A stretch of DNA of 64,000 nt from SR-FBR-E99 sp963732365 (lineage in GTDB: Bacteria > Bacteroidota > Bacteroidia > Bacteroidales > VadinHA17): positions 488,037 to 552,036 of the forward strand of contig CAVSZC010000001.1 of assembly GCA_963732365.1 (NCBI GenBank). The letters run 5' to 3'. Below are positions 16,956 to 26,114 of the stretch, in pieces (position 1 is the first letter of the stretch; each line of letters begins with the position of its first letter). Below the pieces are notes generated by a model, which did no database searches, had not been told where the DNA came from, and saw nothing but the letters and a program-made list of their open reading frames with translations. The translations under genes and the position numbers were made by a program.

Positions 16956-18061
16956 TTCCTGACGAATGGCAGGGCCGTGACCCTTGCCTTCATATCCTTA
17001 CCCCTGACACGGATAAAAATCTCGCTGTCGTTCTTCCAGAAATCCTTGTGGAGGTAAGCCATCCCGATGCCCTGTTTCAATACCGGAGACATTGTTCCCG
17101 ATGTCACTTCTCCGATGATTTTCCCTGATGCATCGGCAACCTCATAATGCTGTCTAGGTATAGCTTTGTCGATCATAATAAATCCTTTCAGCCGTCTGGC
17201 TGTCCCCTCCTCTTTCTGTTTCAGGAGCAGCGCCCTGTCAATAAAATCCTTGCCGGGAACGAATTTGGTGATCCAGCCCAGCCCGGCCTCTATTGGTGAT
17301 GTCTCATCGTTTATGTCATTCCCGTACAGACAGAATCCCATTTCGAGGCGAAGAGTATCCCTTGCGCCAAGCCCGATAGGTTTGATGCCATAATCAGCTC
17401 CTGCCTTGAAGACCTCCTCCCACAGACGCGGAGCATCAGCGTTGCGGACATATATCTCGCATCCGCCTGCACCCGTGTATCCTGTGGTAGAGAGTATTAC
17501 ATCAGGTATCCCTGCAAATTTCAGTACCTTGAAAGTATAATACTCCATGTCAGTTATTTTCTCTGTTGTCAGATTCTGCATCGCCGTCAGTGCCAGCGGA
17601 CCCTGCACGGCGAGCTGGGCAGTGCCGTCGGAGGCATTATTCATATCCTTACCCGGACCTGCAGTAATGCCGAACCTGGTGGCATTCTGAACACACCATG
17701 CCCAATCCTTCTCAATATTCGAGGCATTAACAACCAGGAGGTACTTCTCTTTGCTGAACCGGTACACGAGAAGATCGTCCACGATGCCGCCCTTACCGTT
17801 CGGGAAGCATGTATACTGAACCTTTCCGTCTGTCAGTGCCGATACGTCATTGCTGGTTACATACTGGAGAAATTCGAGTGCGCGCGGACCGTTAACCCAG
17901 AATTCTCCCATGTGTGACACATCAAAAACACCCACTTTTTCGCGAACAGTCATATGTTCATCGGTGATACCGGAATATTCAACCGGCATGTTGTACCCGG
18001 CAAAGGGAATAATCCTTGCTCCCAGAGCCTCATGAAACTTAAGAAAAGGAGTGTTTTTCAT
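16952..18061 (-). CDS. gcvT: Glycine cleavage system T protein (aminomethyltransferase)
   Basis: It has the GcvT landmarks FAGYNMPVEY, VFDVSHMGEF, the folate-site region GYTGAGGCEIYV, ARDTLRLEMGFCLYG and SGTMSPVLKQGIGMAY. It releases ammonia and transfers the methylene carbon to tetrahydrofolate. I chose the ATG at 18061 rather than the in-frame codon at 18082: it gives the usual N-terminus, and the -7 box at 18085-18092 would place the RNA start downstream of 18082. True gcvH, gcvP and lpd are not in the window. Confidence 0.95.
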   Translation of the reverse strand: MKNTPFLKFHEALGARIIPFAGYNMPVEYSGITDEHMTVREKVGVFDVSHMGEFWVNGPRALEFLQYVTSNDVSALTDGKVQYTCFPNGKGGIVDDLLVYRFSKEKYLLVVNASNIEKDWAWCVQNATRFGITAGPGKDMNNASDGTAQLAVQGPLALTAMQNLTTEKITDMEYYTFKVLKFAGIPDVILSTTGYTGAGGCEIYVRNADAPRLWEEVFKAGADYGIKPIGLGARDTLRLEMGFCLYGNDINDETSPIEAGLGWITKFVPGKDFIDRALLLKQKEEGTARRLKGFIMIDKAIPRQHYEVADASGKIIGEVTSGTMSPVLKQGIGMAYLHKDFWKNDSEIFIRVRGKDMKARVTALPFVRK

Positions 18062-18084
18062 AACATTATGTTTTCTGTACACAA

Positions 18085-18092
18085 CAAAAGTA
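18085..18092 (-). promoter_or_regulatory. -7 box for gcvT-comB
   Basis: The minus strand reads TACTTTTG, matching TAnnTTTG, about 24 bases before the chosen gcvT start. The -33 element is not clear. Confidence 0.45.
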
Positions 18093-18179
18093 TCATTTTT
18101 AACCTGATAAAAACCTGCGATAAATCATTTTTGGATACTCTAATTTTACATCCCGTATCAACCTGCGGATCATTATTTT

Positions 18180-18187
18180 TATATTTG
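18180..18187 (+). promoter_or_regulatory. -7 box for the HPt gene
   Basis: TATATTTG matches TAnnTTTG and lies 22 bases before the ATG at 18210. No clear TTG is found at the -33 spacing. Confidence 0.45.
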
Positions 18188-18209
18188 CATCACATTCAAA
18201 CCTGAACCG

Positions 18210-18563
18210 ATGGAATACAAGTCATTCAACCCGGACTACCTGATGAACGTAAGCGGCGGAGATATGGAAATAATGGAAGAGATCGTTGCGATATTCAGGA
18301 ACCAGATACCTGAATTCGTCAACGAAATGAAGAGCCTGCTGAACAGCGGAAACAATTCTGAGCTGGGGCTGCTTGCGCACAAAGCCAAGGGGTCTGTCAC
18401 GGTAATGGGAATGGAAGAAACGGCAAGGATGCTGAAGGAGTTTGAGCTTCAGGCAAAGGCGGGTATCAACCAGAATGGTTACCATGACTTTATCTCCAGG
18501 TTCGAAAAGGATGCTGCGACAGTGCTGGCTGAGATAGACCATTTCATGAGCAGTAAACACTGA
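18210..18563 (+). CDS. HPt (histidine phosphotransfer) domain protein
   Basis: This 117-residue single-domain protein is a predicted four-helix bundle with the HPt site LLAHKAKGSVTVMGM, the phosphoacceptor His being near residue 57. Such proteins relay phosphate between receiver domains. It lies six bases before a STAS gene, suggesting a link between a phosphorelay and an anti-sigma-antagonist-type switch. No hybrid kinase or receiver partner is nearby. Confidence 0.85.
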   Translation: MEYKSFNPDYLMNVSGGDMEIMEEIVAIFRNQIPEFVNEMKSLLNSGNNSELGLLAHKAKGSVTVMGMEETARMLKEFELQAKAGINQNGYHDFISRFEKDAATVLAEIDHFMSSKH

Positions 18564-18569
18564 TCTGAC

Positions 18570-18917
18570 ATGATATTGTCTGAAAAGATTGACGGGATCG
18601 AGGTCATAGGTTTCAATACCGACAGGATCAACGCATTAAATGTCGAAAGCATTAAACCTCACATTATGAGGCTGTTTGACATACCCTACACCAGGGCTGT
18701 CATAGACCTTGAAGGTGTGAATTACCTTGACAGCACAGGCTTTGCTATGTTTCTGCATCTCCTGCGTGTTTCCCGGTCAAACTACTGTACCTTCAGGCTC
18801 TGTTCACTGACACCCCATGCCAGGGAACTGTTTGAACTTCTTCATCTTCATACAGCCCTTGAAATATACCCTGACCGTCAGTCGTGTCTCGACAGCTACC
18901 TGCGTATCGGTCCCTGA
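18570..18917 (+). CDS. STAS domain protein (anti-sigma factor antagonist type)
   Basis: The 115-residue protein has the STAS pattern with VIDLEGVNYLDSTGFAMFL; the Ser of DSTG is the usual phosphorylation site. Members bind a switch kinase when unphosphorylated. Paired with the HPt gene and near the SiaB/SiaC genes at 22220-23182, it may belong to one partner-switching pathway, though no kinase-phosphatase partner gene is adjacent. Confidence 0.85.
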   Translation: MILSEKIDGIEVIGFNTDRINALNVESIKPHIMRLFDIPYTRAVIDLEGVNYLDSTGFAMFLHLLRVSRSNYCTFRLCSLTPHARELFELLHLHTALEIYPDRQSCLDSYLRIGP

Positions 18918-19044
18918 TTACCATGGTCAAATACAACGTCTCCTGCCCGTACATCTATTATGACAGTCTTGAAATATTTTAGGAATTCTCGCACCTATAT
19001 ATTATTTTCAGCCTTTGTAATCCACGGACTGATACTGCTGCCCG

Positions 19045-22000
19045 ATGAATGAAAAGATACTTAATACCCTGATGCACCTATTTGCCATCATTGCCCCTGC
19101 ACAGGGCAGTGAGACTGACAGGCGCAGGGTTGTAGAGTCATTTCTCAGGCCGCAGCTTAACCAGGAGGGTGTTGATGCCTACCTGAAGATCTTCGACAAC
19201 TATTATGCCGAGGCCCAGCAGAGGCTGAAGAAGGGGAACGAGGCAAGGCGCAATGCAGCAATCTCGGTAAGGATCATCAAGATATGCTTTGACATCGGGG
19301 CTCAGCTCACCCTGAACCAGAAGATTATCGTTCTCGTTCAGCTCCTTGAATATTGCAGGTCAGACGGGTCAGAGGTGAGTTCAACGGAACTTGAGTTCAT
19401 TGTGACCGCTGCTGAAGGCTTTAACGTAAGCCCCGAAGATTTTAAGCTTATACAGGCTTTTGTGCTTTCAAAAAGGTCAGCAGTACCTGACTCTTCACAG
19501 ATACTGGTCATTGACAACCACCGGGAGCACAAATTTGCAAAGACCAGGCATATATTCAATGAATCGGTAAAGGGCCAGGTAAGGGTGCTGAACCTGCCCC
19601 AGGCAGATATGCTCTTCATCAGGTCATTCGGCACCGGAGAACTGTTGCTCAGCGGCCAGCTCAGGCATGAGGACAAGGTGTACCTCTTTGAGCGGGGCGC
19701 ATCACTCAAGTATATGAGCAGCAAGCCAATATACTACTCTGAAGTGATCAGGCATTTCCTTGACGAAAAGGCCCTTGCTTCACGCGTGGTGTTCGAGGTT
19801 AAGGATATCGAATACAAGTTCAAGGGAGGATTTGTCGGGCTGAACACAATGAGCCTCACGGAAGAGTCGGGGAGGCTGGTGGGGATAATGGGCGCATCCG
19901 GGGCAGGCAAGTCAACGCTGCTGGGCGTTCTGAACGGAATTAACAGACCTGACAGCGGCGTTGTGCTGATTAACGGGGTGAACATCCATGACGATGCAGA
20001 AAAGGTCAAGGGGCTGATCGGCTTTGTATCTCAGGATGATCTCCTGATCGAAGAGCTGACAGTCTTTGACAATCTCTTTTATAACGCCAAACTCTGTTTC
20101 GGCAATCTCAATGATGCCGAGATAACCCGCAAGGTGGAGGATGTGCTTCACAGCCTGGGGCTCTACGAGATCAAGGACATGAAAGTCGGCACCCCCCTGA
20201 ACAAGAAGATTTCGGGAGGACAGCGGAAAAGACTGAATATTTCTCTCGAGCTTATCAGGGAACCCTCAATCCTGTTCCTTGACGAACCTACATCAGGACT
20301 CTCATCGCTCGATTCGGAAAACATACTTGACCTGCTCAATGACCTCAAACTGAAGGGGAAGCTCATCTTTGTCGTCATCCATCAGCCCTCCTCAGATATC
20401 TTCAAGATGTTTGACAAACTGATCTTCCTTGACACCGGAGGTCATATGATTTATTACGGCATCCCCGTCGGTTCAATAGAGTATTTTAAAGACCGTATGC
20501 AACTGCCGAAATACAACGACAGTGAGTGCCATGCTTGCGGAAATGTCAATCCGGAGCAGATCTTCAGCATCGTCGAGTCAAAGGTGCTGGATGAATTCGG
20601 GCGGCCGACAAAAACGAGGAAAATATCTCCTTCTGAGTGGAGTGCATACTTTAAATCAAACAGGGAGGAAACCGGTCCGCAACCCGAGCCGGTAAGCGTT
20701 ATCCCGGAGATAACCCTCAAGACACCCAACAAGCTGAAGCAGTTCATTGTCTTCATGAAGCGTGACATACTCTCCAAGCTCTCAGACTTACAATACCTGG
20801 TTATCACGCTGCTTGAGGCACCGGTCCTGGCATTTTTCCTGGCCTTTATCATAAGGTATTTCGATGAGAGCGTAAGCCAGCCTGCTTACACATTAATTCA
20901 GAACAGCAACCTGCCGGTTTATATCTTCATGTCAGTGATAGTTGCAATCTTCATGGGCCTCACCGTCAGCGCCGAGGAGATAATAAAGGACAGGAAGATA
21001 CTGCGCAGGGAAGCCTTTCTGAACCTGAGCTGGAACAGCTATCTACTGTCAAAAATAGGTGTCCAGTTTCTTATCTCGGCTGTTCAGGCAGCAACCTTTG
21101 TAATCGTGGGCAATTCAATCATCGGGATCAAGGGAATGTGGCTGGAATACTGGCTGGTGCTCTTTTCCTGCTGGGCTACCTCAAACATGATGGGACTCCT
21201 GATTTCCGACAGCTTCAAGACAGTGGTTACAATATATATACTGATACCGTTCCTTGTTATTCCGCAGATAATACTCAGCGGCATCATTGTAAAATATGAA
21301 AAACTGAATCCTAATATCTCCTCCCCCGTTTCGATACCGGTCTACGGGGAGATCATTGTTGCCCGATGGGGATATGAAGCCCTCGCTGTTGACCAGTTCA
21401 TGAATAATAAGTTCGAACAGCAGTTCTATCAGTATGATAAGGTGATCAGCATTGCCAAGTTCAAGAAAGACATCTGGTATAACGAGATGAAAAGCATTCT
21501 TTCGCGGCTTGAAGGAAACATTGAAAGGGAAAGGCTTGACGAATCGGCCGCGAGGGATATGACACTTATTTATAATGAAATTGATGAGGAGCTTCTTTTT
21601 ACCCCCCGGGTCACGTTTGACCTGAGCCTTATCGATCCGGACAACATTACATACATGGCTATTGACACTGCCCGGAACTATATCGAGAGGATACGGAGGT
21701 ATTACATAGATGTTTCGAAGAATGCAGTTGACGCACGCGACATCACCATCACGGCCATGGAGCGGGCTGACAAGGAGGGATTCATCAGGATGAAGAAACA
21801 GTATACGAATGAATCGCTGGAGGAGTTTGTGAGGAACGATAATGAAAAGGACAAGATAAAGAGATTCAATGACAGGCTCTACCAGAACTATGACCAGGTA
21901 TTTTTTGATCCCCCCGGAAAGTTAATCAAGGCTCATTTCTATGCTCCGCGCAAGCAGGTATTCGGCTACTATGCCAGCACGCTTGCAGTCAATACCGGGG

Positions 22001-22116
22001 TAATATGGATTATGACCATTCTGTTGTATATACTACTATATTTCAGGGTCTTACACAGACTGCTGGAATCTTCCAACAAGGCATTAAGGGCCTTCAGAGG
22101 GGCTGAGCATCAATAG
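19045..22116 (+). CDS. Large ABCG-like ABC transporter with TerB-like N-terminal domain
   Basis: This 1,023-residue single-chain half-transporter has a TerB-like helical domain (about 1-130) and a linker domain. The ATPase (about 255-480) carries Walker A GASGAGKST, signature SGGQRKRLN and Walker B ILFLDEPTSGL. A membrane domain of about six helices (590-770), a long soluble insert (about 775-960) and a last helix (about 975-995) follow. ATPase-before-membrane order is that of the ABCG/White family. The signalling genes on both sides suggest regulated export or an envelope role. The substrate is unknown. Confidence 0.88.
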   Translation: MNEKILNTLMHLFAIIAPAQGSETDRRRVVESFLRPQLNQEGVDAYLKIFDNYYAEAQQRLKKGNEARRNAAISVRIIKICFDIGAQLTLNQKIIVLVQLLEYCRSDGSEVSSTELEFIVTAAEGFNVSPEDFKLIQAFVLSKRSAVPDSSQILVIDNHREHKFAKTRHIFNESVKGQVRVLNLPQADMLFIRSFGTGELLLSGQLRHEDKVYLFERGASLKYMSSKPIYYSEVIRHFLDEKALASRVVFEVKDIEYKFKGGFVGLNTMSLTEESGRLVGIMGASGAGKSTLLGVLNGINRPDSGVVLINGVNIHDDAEKVKGLIGFVSQDDLLIEELTVFDNLFYNAKLCFGNLNDAEITRKVEDVLHSLGLYEIKDMKVGTPLNKKISGGQRKRLNISLELIREPSILFLDEPTSGLSSLDSENILDLLNDLKLKGKLIFVVIHQPSSDIFKMFDKLIFLDTGGHMIYYGIPVGSIEYFKDRMQLPKYNDSECHACGNVNPEQIFSIVESKVLDEFGRPTKTRKISPSEWSAYFKSNREETGPQPEPVSVIPEITLKTPNKLKQFIVFMKRDILSKLSDLQYLVITLLEAPVLAFFLAFIIRYFDESVSQPAYTLIQNSNLPVYIFMSVIVAIFMGLTVSAEEIIKDRKILRREAFLNLSWNSYLLSKIGVQFLISAVQAATFVIVGNSIIGIKGMWLEYWLVLFSCWATSNMMGLLISDSFKTVVTIYILIPFLVIPQIILSGIIVKYEKLNPNISSPVSIPVYGEIIVARWGYEALAVDQFMNNKFEQQFYQYDKVISIAKFKKDIWYNEMKSILSRLEGNIERERLDESAARDMTLIYNEIDEELLFTPRVTFDLSLIDPDNITYMAIDTARNYIERIRRYYIDVSKNAVDARDITITAMERADKEGFIRMKKQYTNESLEEFVRNDNEKDKIKRFNDRLYQNYDQVFFDPPGKLIKAHFYAPRKQVFGYYASTLAVNTGVIWIMTILLYILLYFRVLHRLLESSNKALRAFRGAEHQ

Positions 22117-22145
22117 AGGGTCGCCTCCGTGATATGAACAGAACG

Positions 22146-22175
22146 GGGGGTGCCGGCCCCCTGGCCGGCACCCCC
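22146..22175 (+). terminator. Strong intrinsic terminator after the ABC gene
   Basis: A 13-base perfect GC-rich stem (22146-22158 with 22163-22175) and a four-base loop are followed within about 15 bases by a T-run. It lies between convergent genes and ends the plus-strand transcript. Confidence 0.88.
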
Positions 22176-22219
22176 TGTTGATATAGTTTTTACCGATCTG
22201 CTAATAGATGCGAAAACCG

Positions 22220-22600
22220 CTATTCGACAATCTCTATCATTTTGAAAGGCACCTTGATGATAGAGTCATAATCTTCACCTGCCTCAAGCATGTCTTCATC
22301 ATCCTCTTCGTAAAACCAGTTTATCTCAACATCATGTTTAGACCTGTGAATAGCCTCAAGGCGCTTGAACACATCCAGGATGCATTTCGATGAGCTTGTG
22401 TTGAAATATTCAAGTTTTATATTCACCACGGTCTTGTCAAGAGGCACCTGCATGTACGAGTCAAGCCATTCATTCAACGGCTTATAAAACTCAACCGAGT
22501 TTTCTGGAATGGATCTTCCCTTAATCTCGAATATTCCCTCCCTGGAATCAAATTTAATAGTCGGGGTTTTGGGGGTTCCTTCAATGATGATCGGTTCCAT
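22220..22600 (-). CDS. siaC: SiaC-family regulatory phosphoprotein (DUF1987)
   Basis: The 126-residue protein starts with a beta-rich region (TPTIKFDSREGIFEIKGRSIPEN) typical of DUF1987/SiaC and has the phospho-site region EYFNTSSSKCILDV. In Pseudomonas, SiaC is phosphorylated by SiaB and dephosphorylated by SiaA, and unphosphorylated SiaC activates a diguanylate cyclase. Here it lies 27 bases after siaB in the same operon. No SiaA phosphatase or cyclase gene is in the window. Confidence 0.9.
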   Translation of the reverse strand: MEPIIIEGTPKTPTIKFDSREGIFEIKGRSIPENSVEFYKPLNEWLDSYMQVPLDKTVVNIKLEYFNTSSSKCILDVFKRLEAIHRSKHDVEINWFYEEDDEDMLEAGEDYDSIIKVPFKMIEIVE

Positions 22601-22627
22601 AGCTAGTTTATTTTGTGTTTATTACTT

Positions 22628-23182
22628 TTAATCGACAGTGACCATTGCACTAAGTCTGAATGCAGCGTGCAAGTTATCATATTTAACAAATTTATATTCA
22701 AGTCTGTTACCTGTTTTTCTGGAAATATCTATAAGTCCCAGTCCGCCAAGCCCTTTTTCGGTAATCTCCTGGTGATTCAGGATATCCTTGTACAACTCTT
22801 TTATTTCCTCGGAAGTAGATGTGTTTATTTTTGTCAGTTTCGTCTCCAGTTCCCGTACTCTTGTTGTAGTGACAAAGTTACACGTTGTGATCCTGTAACC
22901 CCTCAGGGTCTTTTCCATCATTATGAGACCGAAGCGGTCCGGCCTGGCAGCCCTGTATCCGGAAGGGACGTGATCTGCATGGTGATAAAGATTCTGGAGG
23001 CTTTCAACAAGTACATTATATACCTTTTTCCTGAGTCTGGGATTCTCATGGCTTGAAAGCAGCCTTCCCTCCGCAGAATCGAGAACCTTGTTTATTACCT
23101 CCGAGTCAACGTTACCCTTATAATAAAGGATAGCATCCCTGATATCAAGGTCACTCACTAGGTTTTCAAGATCAAAGCTCAT
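22628..23182 (-). CDS. siaB: SiaB-family protein kinase
   Basis: About 184 residues; it matches the SiaB/DUF6272 family with an HATPase-like fold: VYNVLVESLQNLYHHAD (N-box-like) and GLGGLGLIDISRKTG (G-box-like). It phosphorylates SiaC in the Pseudomonas pathway. I use the ATG at 23182; an in-frame GTG at 23197 would add five residues. A good promoter precedes it at 23221-23250. Confidence 0.85.
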   Translation of the reverse strand: MSFDLENLVSDLDIRDAILYYKGNVDSEVINKVLDSAEGRLLSSHENPRLRKKVYNVLVESLQNLYHHADHVPSGYRAARPDRFGLIMMEKTLRGYRITTCNFVTTTRVRELETKLTKINTSTSEEIKELYKDILNHQEITEKGLGGLGLIDISRKTGNRLEYKFVKYDNLHAAFRLSAMVTVD

Positions 23183-23220
23183 CGGCCTCTTGTACACGTA
23201 AGAAAAAGCTTAACGAATAA

Positions 23221-23250
23221 CAAAAATAGATGTTTGTTCTAAATAGGCAA
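23221..23250 (-). promoter_or_regulatory. Promoter for siaB-siaC
   Basis: The minus strand reads TTG (plus-strand CAA at 23248-23250), 19 bases, then TATTTTTG (plus 23221-23228). Both boxes and their spacing fit the Bacteroidota consensus. Confidence 0.6.
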
Positions 23251-23325
23251 CACACTGTTATTACTATTTTAGATGATGACTATCTTTTTTTGACCAAGGT
23301 TGCAGGCGCATTGGCAAACGAAGTA

Positions 23326-24477
23326 TTAATGGGTATGAGCGATTATTGATTTCCTGCTGCCCGGATAGAGTTCGTACCCGTGGAACTTGCATTCAATATC
23401 ACCGTTAAGAAGGTCAAATTTTCGGAAAGGTTTCAATGCAATCGATTTAAGACTCTTTGGATCTCCTGACAGAATCCATGCCCTGTATCCGTTGTAATGG
23501 TGTTTAAGTGCCGACCCGATTTCGCCGTAGAATTTGTCCATTTCTTCCCCTCCGAGCCGTTTTCCGTAGGGAGGGTTTAGAATCAGCACTCCCTCTTCAG
23601 CAGGTGCAGGCTTAGTCATGAAGTCGCCCTCCGAGATATCCACCGTGTCATTCAGATTCGCCTCAGCGATATTCAGTCTTGCGATCCTTACTGCTTCAGC
23701 GGAGACGTCTGATGCGTAGATCTTTACAGGCGATCTCTTCTCTCTCTTCTCCGCCTCAAACCTGACTGAGCGGAAAAGGGCGGCGTCATAGTCCTTCCAC
23801 GTCATGAACCCAAAGCTCTTGCGGAACCGTCCGGGAGCAACGTTGCATGCCATCAGTCCCGCCTCGGAAGGGATTGTTCCTGATCCGCACATGCCGTCAA
23901 CCAGCGGCACCTCTCCCTTCCAGCCTGAGAGCATGATCATGCCGGCAGCAAGAACCTCACTTAGTGGAGCCTCCGACGACTCCCGGCGATAACCTCTTTT
24001 ATAGAGCGGAATAACGGTTGAATCTATTGAGAGAGTAACCCTGTCATTGCTGATATGAAGGTTAACAAGCATATCAGGCGAACGCTGGTCTACCGATGGC
24101 CTTTTCTGTGTCAGCCTGCGGAAGTAATCAGCGACTGCATCCTTGATGACGAGCGCTGCATATCCTGAATGTGCAAAGTGTTTTGAGTTGACCACGGCAG
24201 AGACGGCATAGGTTCCGGAGGGATCAATAAACCGGTCCCAGTCAACACCGACAGCTCCGTTGTACAGGTCCTTCTGCCCGGCGATGGCATACTCTGCCAC
24301 TGGCAACAGAACAGAAAGGGCAACACGGCTGTTATAGTTAACCTTATACAGCATGGATTTGGACCCTTCGAACTCAACCGCCCTGTTAAGCTTGTGTATC
24401 TTTACGGCACCCAGAACCGCCAGTTCTTCGGCAAGCACCTCCTCAAGACCATAGAGGGTCTTTGCCACCAGTCTCAT
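23326..24477 (-). CDS. THUMP-domain RNA methyltransferase (RlmL N-terminal type)
   Basis: The 383-residue protein has an N-terminal THUMP region (VGVDWDRFIDPSGTYAV), then a Rossmann methyltransferase with PLVDGMCGSGTIPSEAGLMA and the catalytic NPPYGKRL. This is the architecture of the N-terminal half of E. coli RlmL, which makes N2-methylguanine in 23S rRNA. Its start overlaps the S41 protease stop by four bases. The exact target nucleotide cannot be deduced. Confidence 0.92.
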   Translation of the reverse strand: MRLVAKTLYGLEEVLAEELAVLGAVKIHKLNRAVEFEGSKSMLYKVNYNSRVALSVLLPVAEYAIAGQKDLYNGAVGVDWDRFIDPSGTYAVSAVVNSKHFAHSGYAALVIKDAVADYFRRLTQKRPSVDQRSPDMLVNLHISNDRVTLSIDSTVIPLYKRGYRRESSEAPLSEVLAAGMIMLSGWKGEVPLVDGMCGSGTIPSEAGLMACNVAPGRFRKSFGFMTWKDYDAALFRSVRFEAEKREKRSPVKIYASDVSAEAVRIARLNIAEANLNDTVDISEGDFMTKPAPAEEGVLILNPPYGKRLGGEEMDKFYGEIGSALKHHYNGYRAWILSGDPKSLKSIALKPFRKFDLLNGDIECKFHGYELYPGSRKSIIAHTH

Positions 24478-26111
24478 CTTCCAGCCTTATTATTGCCCAG
24501 GAGACTATTGTAAAAATCAGAATCATTGATTATTGACAGCGCCTTCAGAATAGCCTCATCATCCCTGTTAACAACCATGTAGTACTCATTCATATCCCAC
24601 AGGTCCCGGGCGACAAGACCTTTCATTACTTTTACCATCTCCGGATATGACGTGTCATACTGCCCCTCGTCAAACTTCACTCCGTTTTTTTCGCCCGCCT
24701 GCTTCAGCTCGTCGAGCGTCTCACTACCGAAAGAGAAACTCTTTTCAAACTGCTGAAAATCTTTGTATTTCTTCAGCAACTCCTTACGGTTCCTGTCAGT
24801 ATAGGCAACAACAAAGTTCGTTATCGTCGAGGTTCTTATCATGTCGCGATAGTAGTCAGAGTAATAGGTGGTGTCAATGGGTATGAACACATCAGGGGTA
24901 ATGCCCCCGCCGCCGTAAACAACTCTCTTATTGGGTATTGTGTACGCCTTCAGCGAGTCAGGCAGTCCGAGACTGTCGGCATGAATAAGCTCCCCGTTAA
25001 AATACCTGCTGTAGAATTTCTCAAAATACTTATCGAATCCCTCAGTGTAAGGTGTCTGTATAGAGCGCCCTGAAGGTGTATAGTAGCGCGCAATCGTGAG
25101 TCTGATCTCTGATCCGTCAGGGAGCGAGAATCCATTCTGCACCAGCCCTTTGCCAAAGCTCCTCCTGCCCAGTAAAACACCCCTGTCCCAGTCCTGTACA
25201 GCACCGGCGAGTATCTCACTTGCCGAGGCTGAACCTTCATCGATCAGCACCGCTATCCTCGACCTCGTAAGGCTGCCTGAAGGGTTTGACCGATATTCCT
25301 GCCGTGATGTATGACGCCCGTCGAGATAAACTATAAGCTCGTCAAGGGGGAGCATCTCGTCAGCGATCTGAATTGCAGGAGCCATATATCCTCCTGAGTT
25401 TCCGCGGAGATCGAGCACCAGGTGAGCCATCTTCTGCTGACGCAGCTTATTCACGGCATCCCCAAACTCAACCGCAGTCTGCTCCGAAAACCTGCTGAGC
25501 TTGATATATCCCACCTCATTTGAAATCATATATGATGCATCGAGGCTGTTCATTGGTATCTTGTCACGGGTAATCGTATATTCAAGCAGTTCAGGCTCTC
25601 CCCTTCTGAATATACTTACTGTTACCTTCGTTCCTTTCGGGCCTCTCAGCCTCTTCTGCACACCGGTGGTATTCATGCCGATGCCGGTAACCTTTTCTCC
25701 GTTTATGATTATGATCCTGTCGCCTGCCATGATGCCAATCTTTTCTGACGGCCCGCCAGGCGTAGGCGAGATGATCAGAATAGTATCATTAAGGATATTG
25801 AACTGAACCCCCACACCCTCAAAGTTACCCTGAAGCGGCTCATGTTCCTCCAGCACATCTTTCGCGGGGATATATACGGAGTGAGGGTCAAGATTACGTA
25901 GTGTGCTGATTATCATCTGCTCTGATATATACGAGATGTCGACGCTGTCGACATAAATAGACTCAAGCAGGGCAAGCGTCTTACCCAGTTTGTAGGTCTC
26001 CTGCGTCAGGCCCTGTGCCCTGAGGCCTGATCCCTGCAGGGATATCAGAATAACAAATATATAAACAAGTCTCCCGGCGATACAGCCATCCGTTATTTTC
26101 ATTCTCTTCAT
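24474..26111 (-). CDS. S41-family C-terminal processing protease
   Basis: A signal peptide or anchor at the N-terminus is followed by a PDZ domain (GVGVQFNILNDT...GIMAGDRIIIINGEKVTG) and the S41 core with the catalytic Ser in DEGSASASEI and Lys in GRRSFGKGLVQ. Length is 545 residues, as in CtpA-like periplasmic proteases, which trim or degrade exported proteins. It lies three bases after guaA and overlaps the methyltransferase gene, so the three are probably cotranscribed. Confidence 0.95.
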   Translation of the reverse strand: MKRMKITDGCIAGRLVYIFVILISLQGSGLRAQGLTQETYKLGKTLALLESIYVDSVDISYISEQMIISTLRNLDPHSVYIPAKDVLEEHEPLQGNFEGVGVQFNILNDTILIISPTPGGPSEKIGIMAGDRIIIINGEKVTGIGMNTTGVQKRLRGPKGTKVTVSIFRRGEPELLEYTITRDKIPMNSLDASYMISNEVGYIKLSRFSEQTAVEFGDAVNKLRQQKMAHLVLDLRGNSGGYMAPAIQIADEMLPLDELIVYLDGRHTSRQEYRSNPSGSLTRSRIAVLIDEGSASASEILAGAVQDWDRGVLLGRRSFGKGLVQNGFSLPDGSEIRLTIARYYTPSGRSIQTPYTEGFDKYFEKFYSRYFNGELIHADSLGLPDSLKAYTIPNKRVVYGGGGITPDVFIPIDTTYYSDYYRDMIRTSTITNFVVAYTDRNRKELLKKYKDFQQFEKSFSFGSETLDELKQAGEKNGVKFDEGQYDTSYPEMVKVMKGLVARDLWDMNEYYMVVNRDDEAILKALSIINDSDFYNSLLGNNKAGR

Positions 26112-26114
26112 AAT

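Noticed and set aside
18110..18209. Glycine riboswitch upstream of gcvT
   Set aside because: The interval is short and AT-rich and shows no tandem aptamer structure; only a -7 box is visible.
18923..18982. Short ORF of 19 codons between the STAS and ABC genes
   Set aside because: No start signal or conservation evidence is visible, and its length is within chance expectation.
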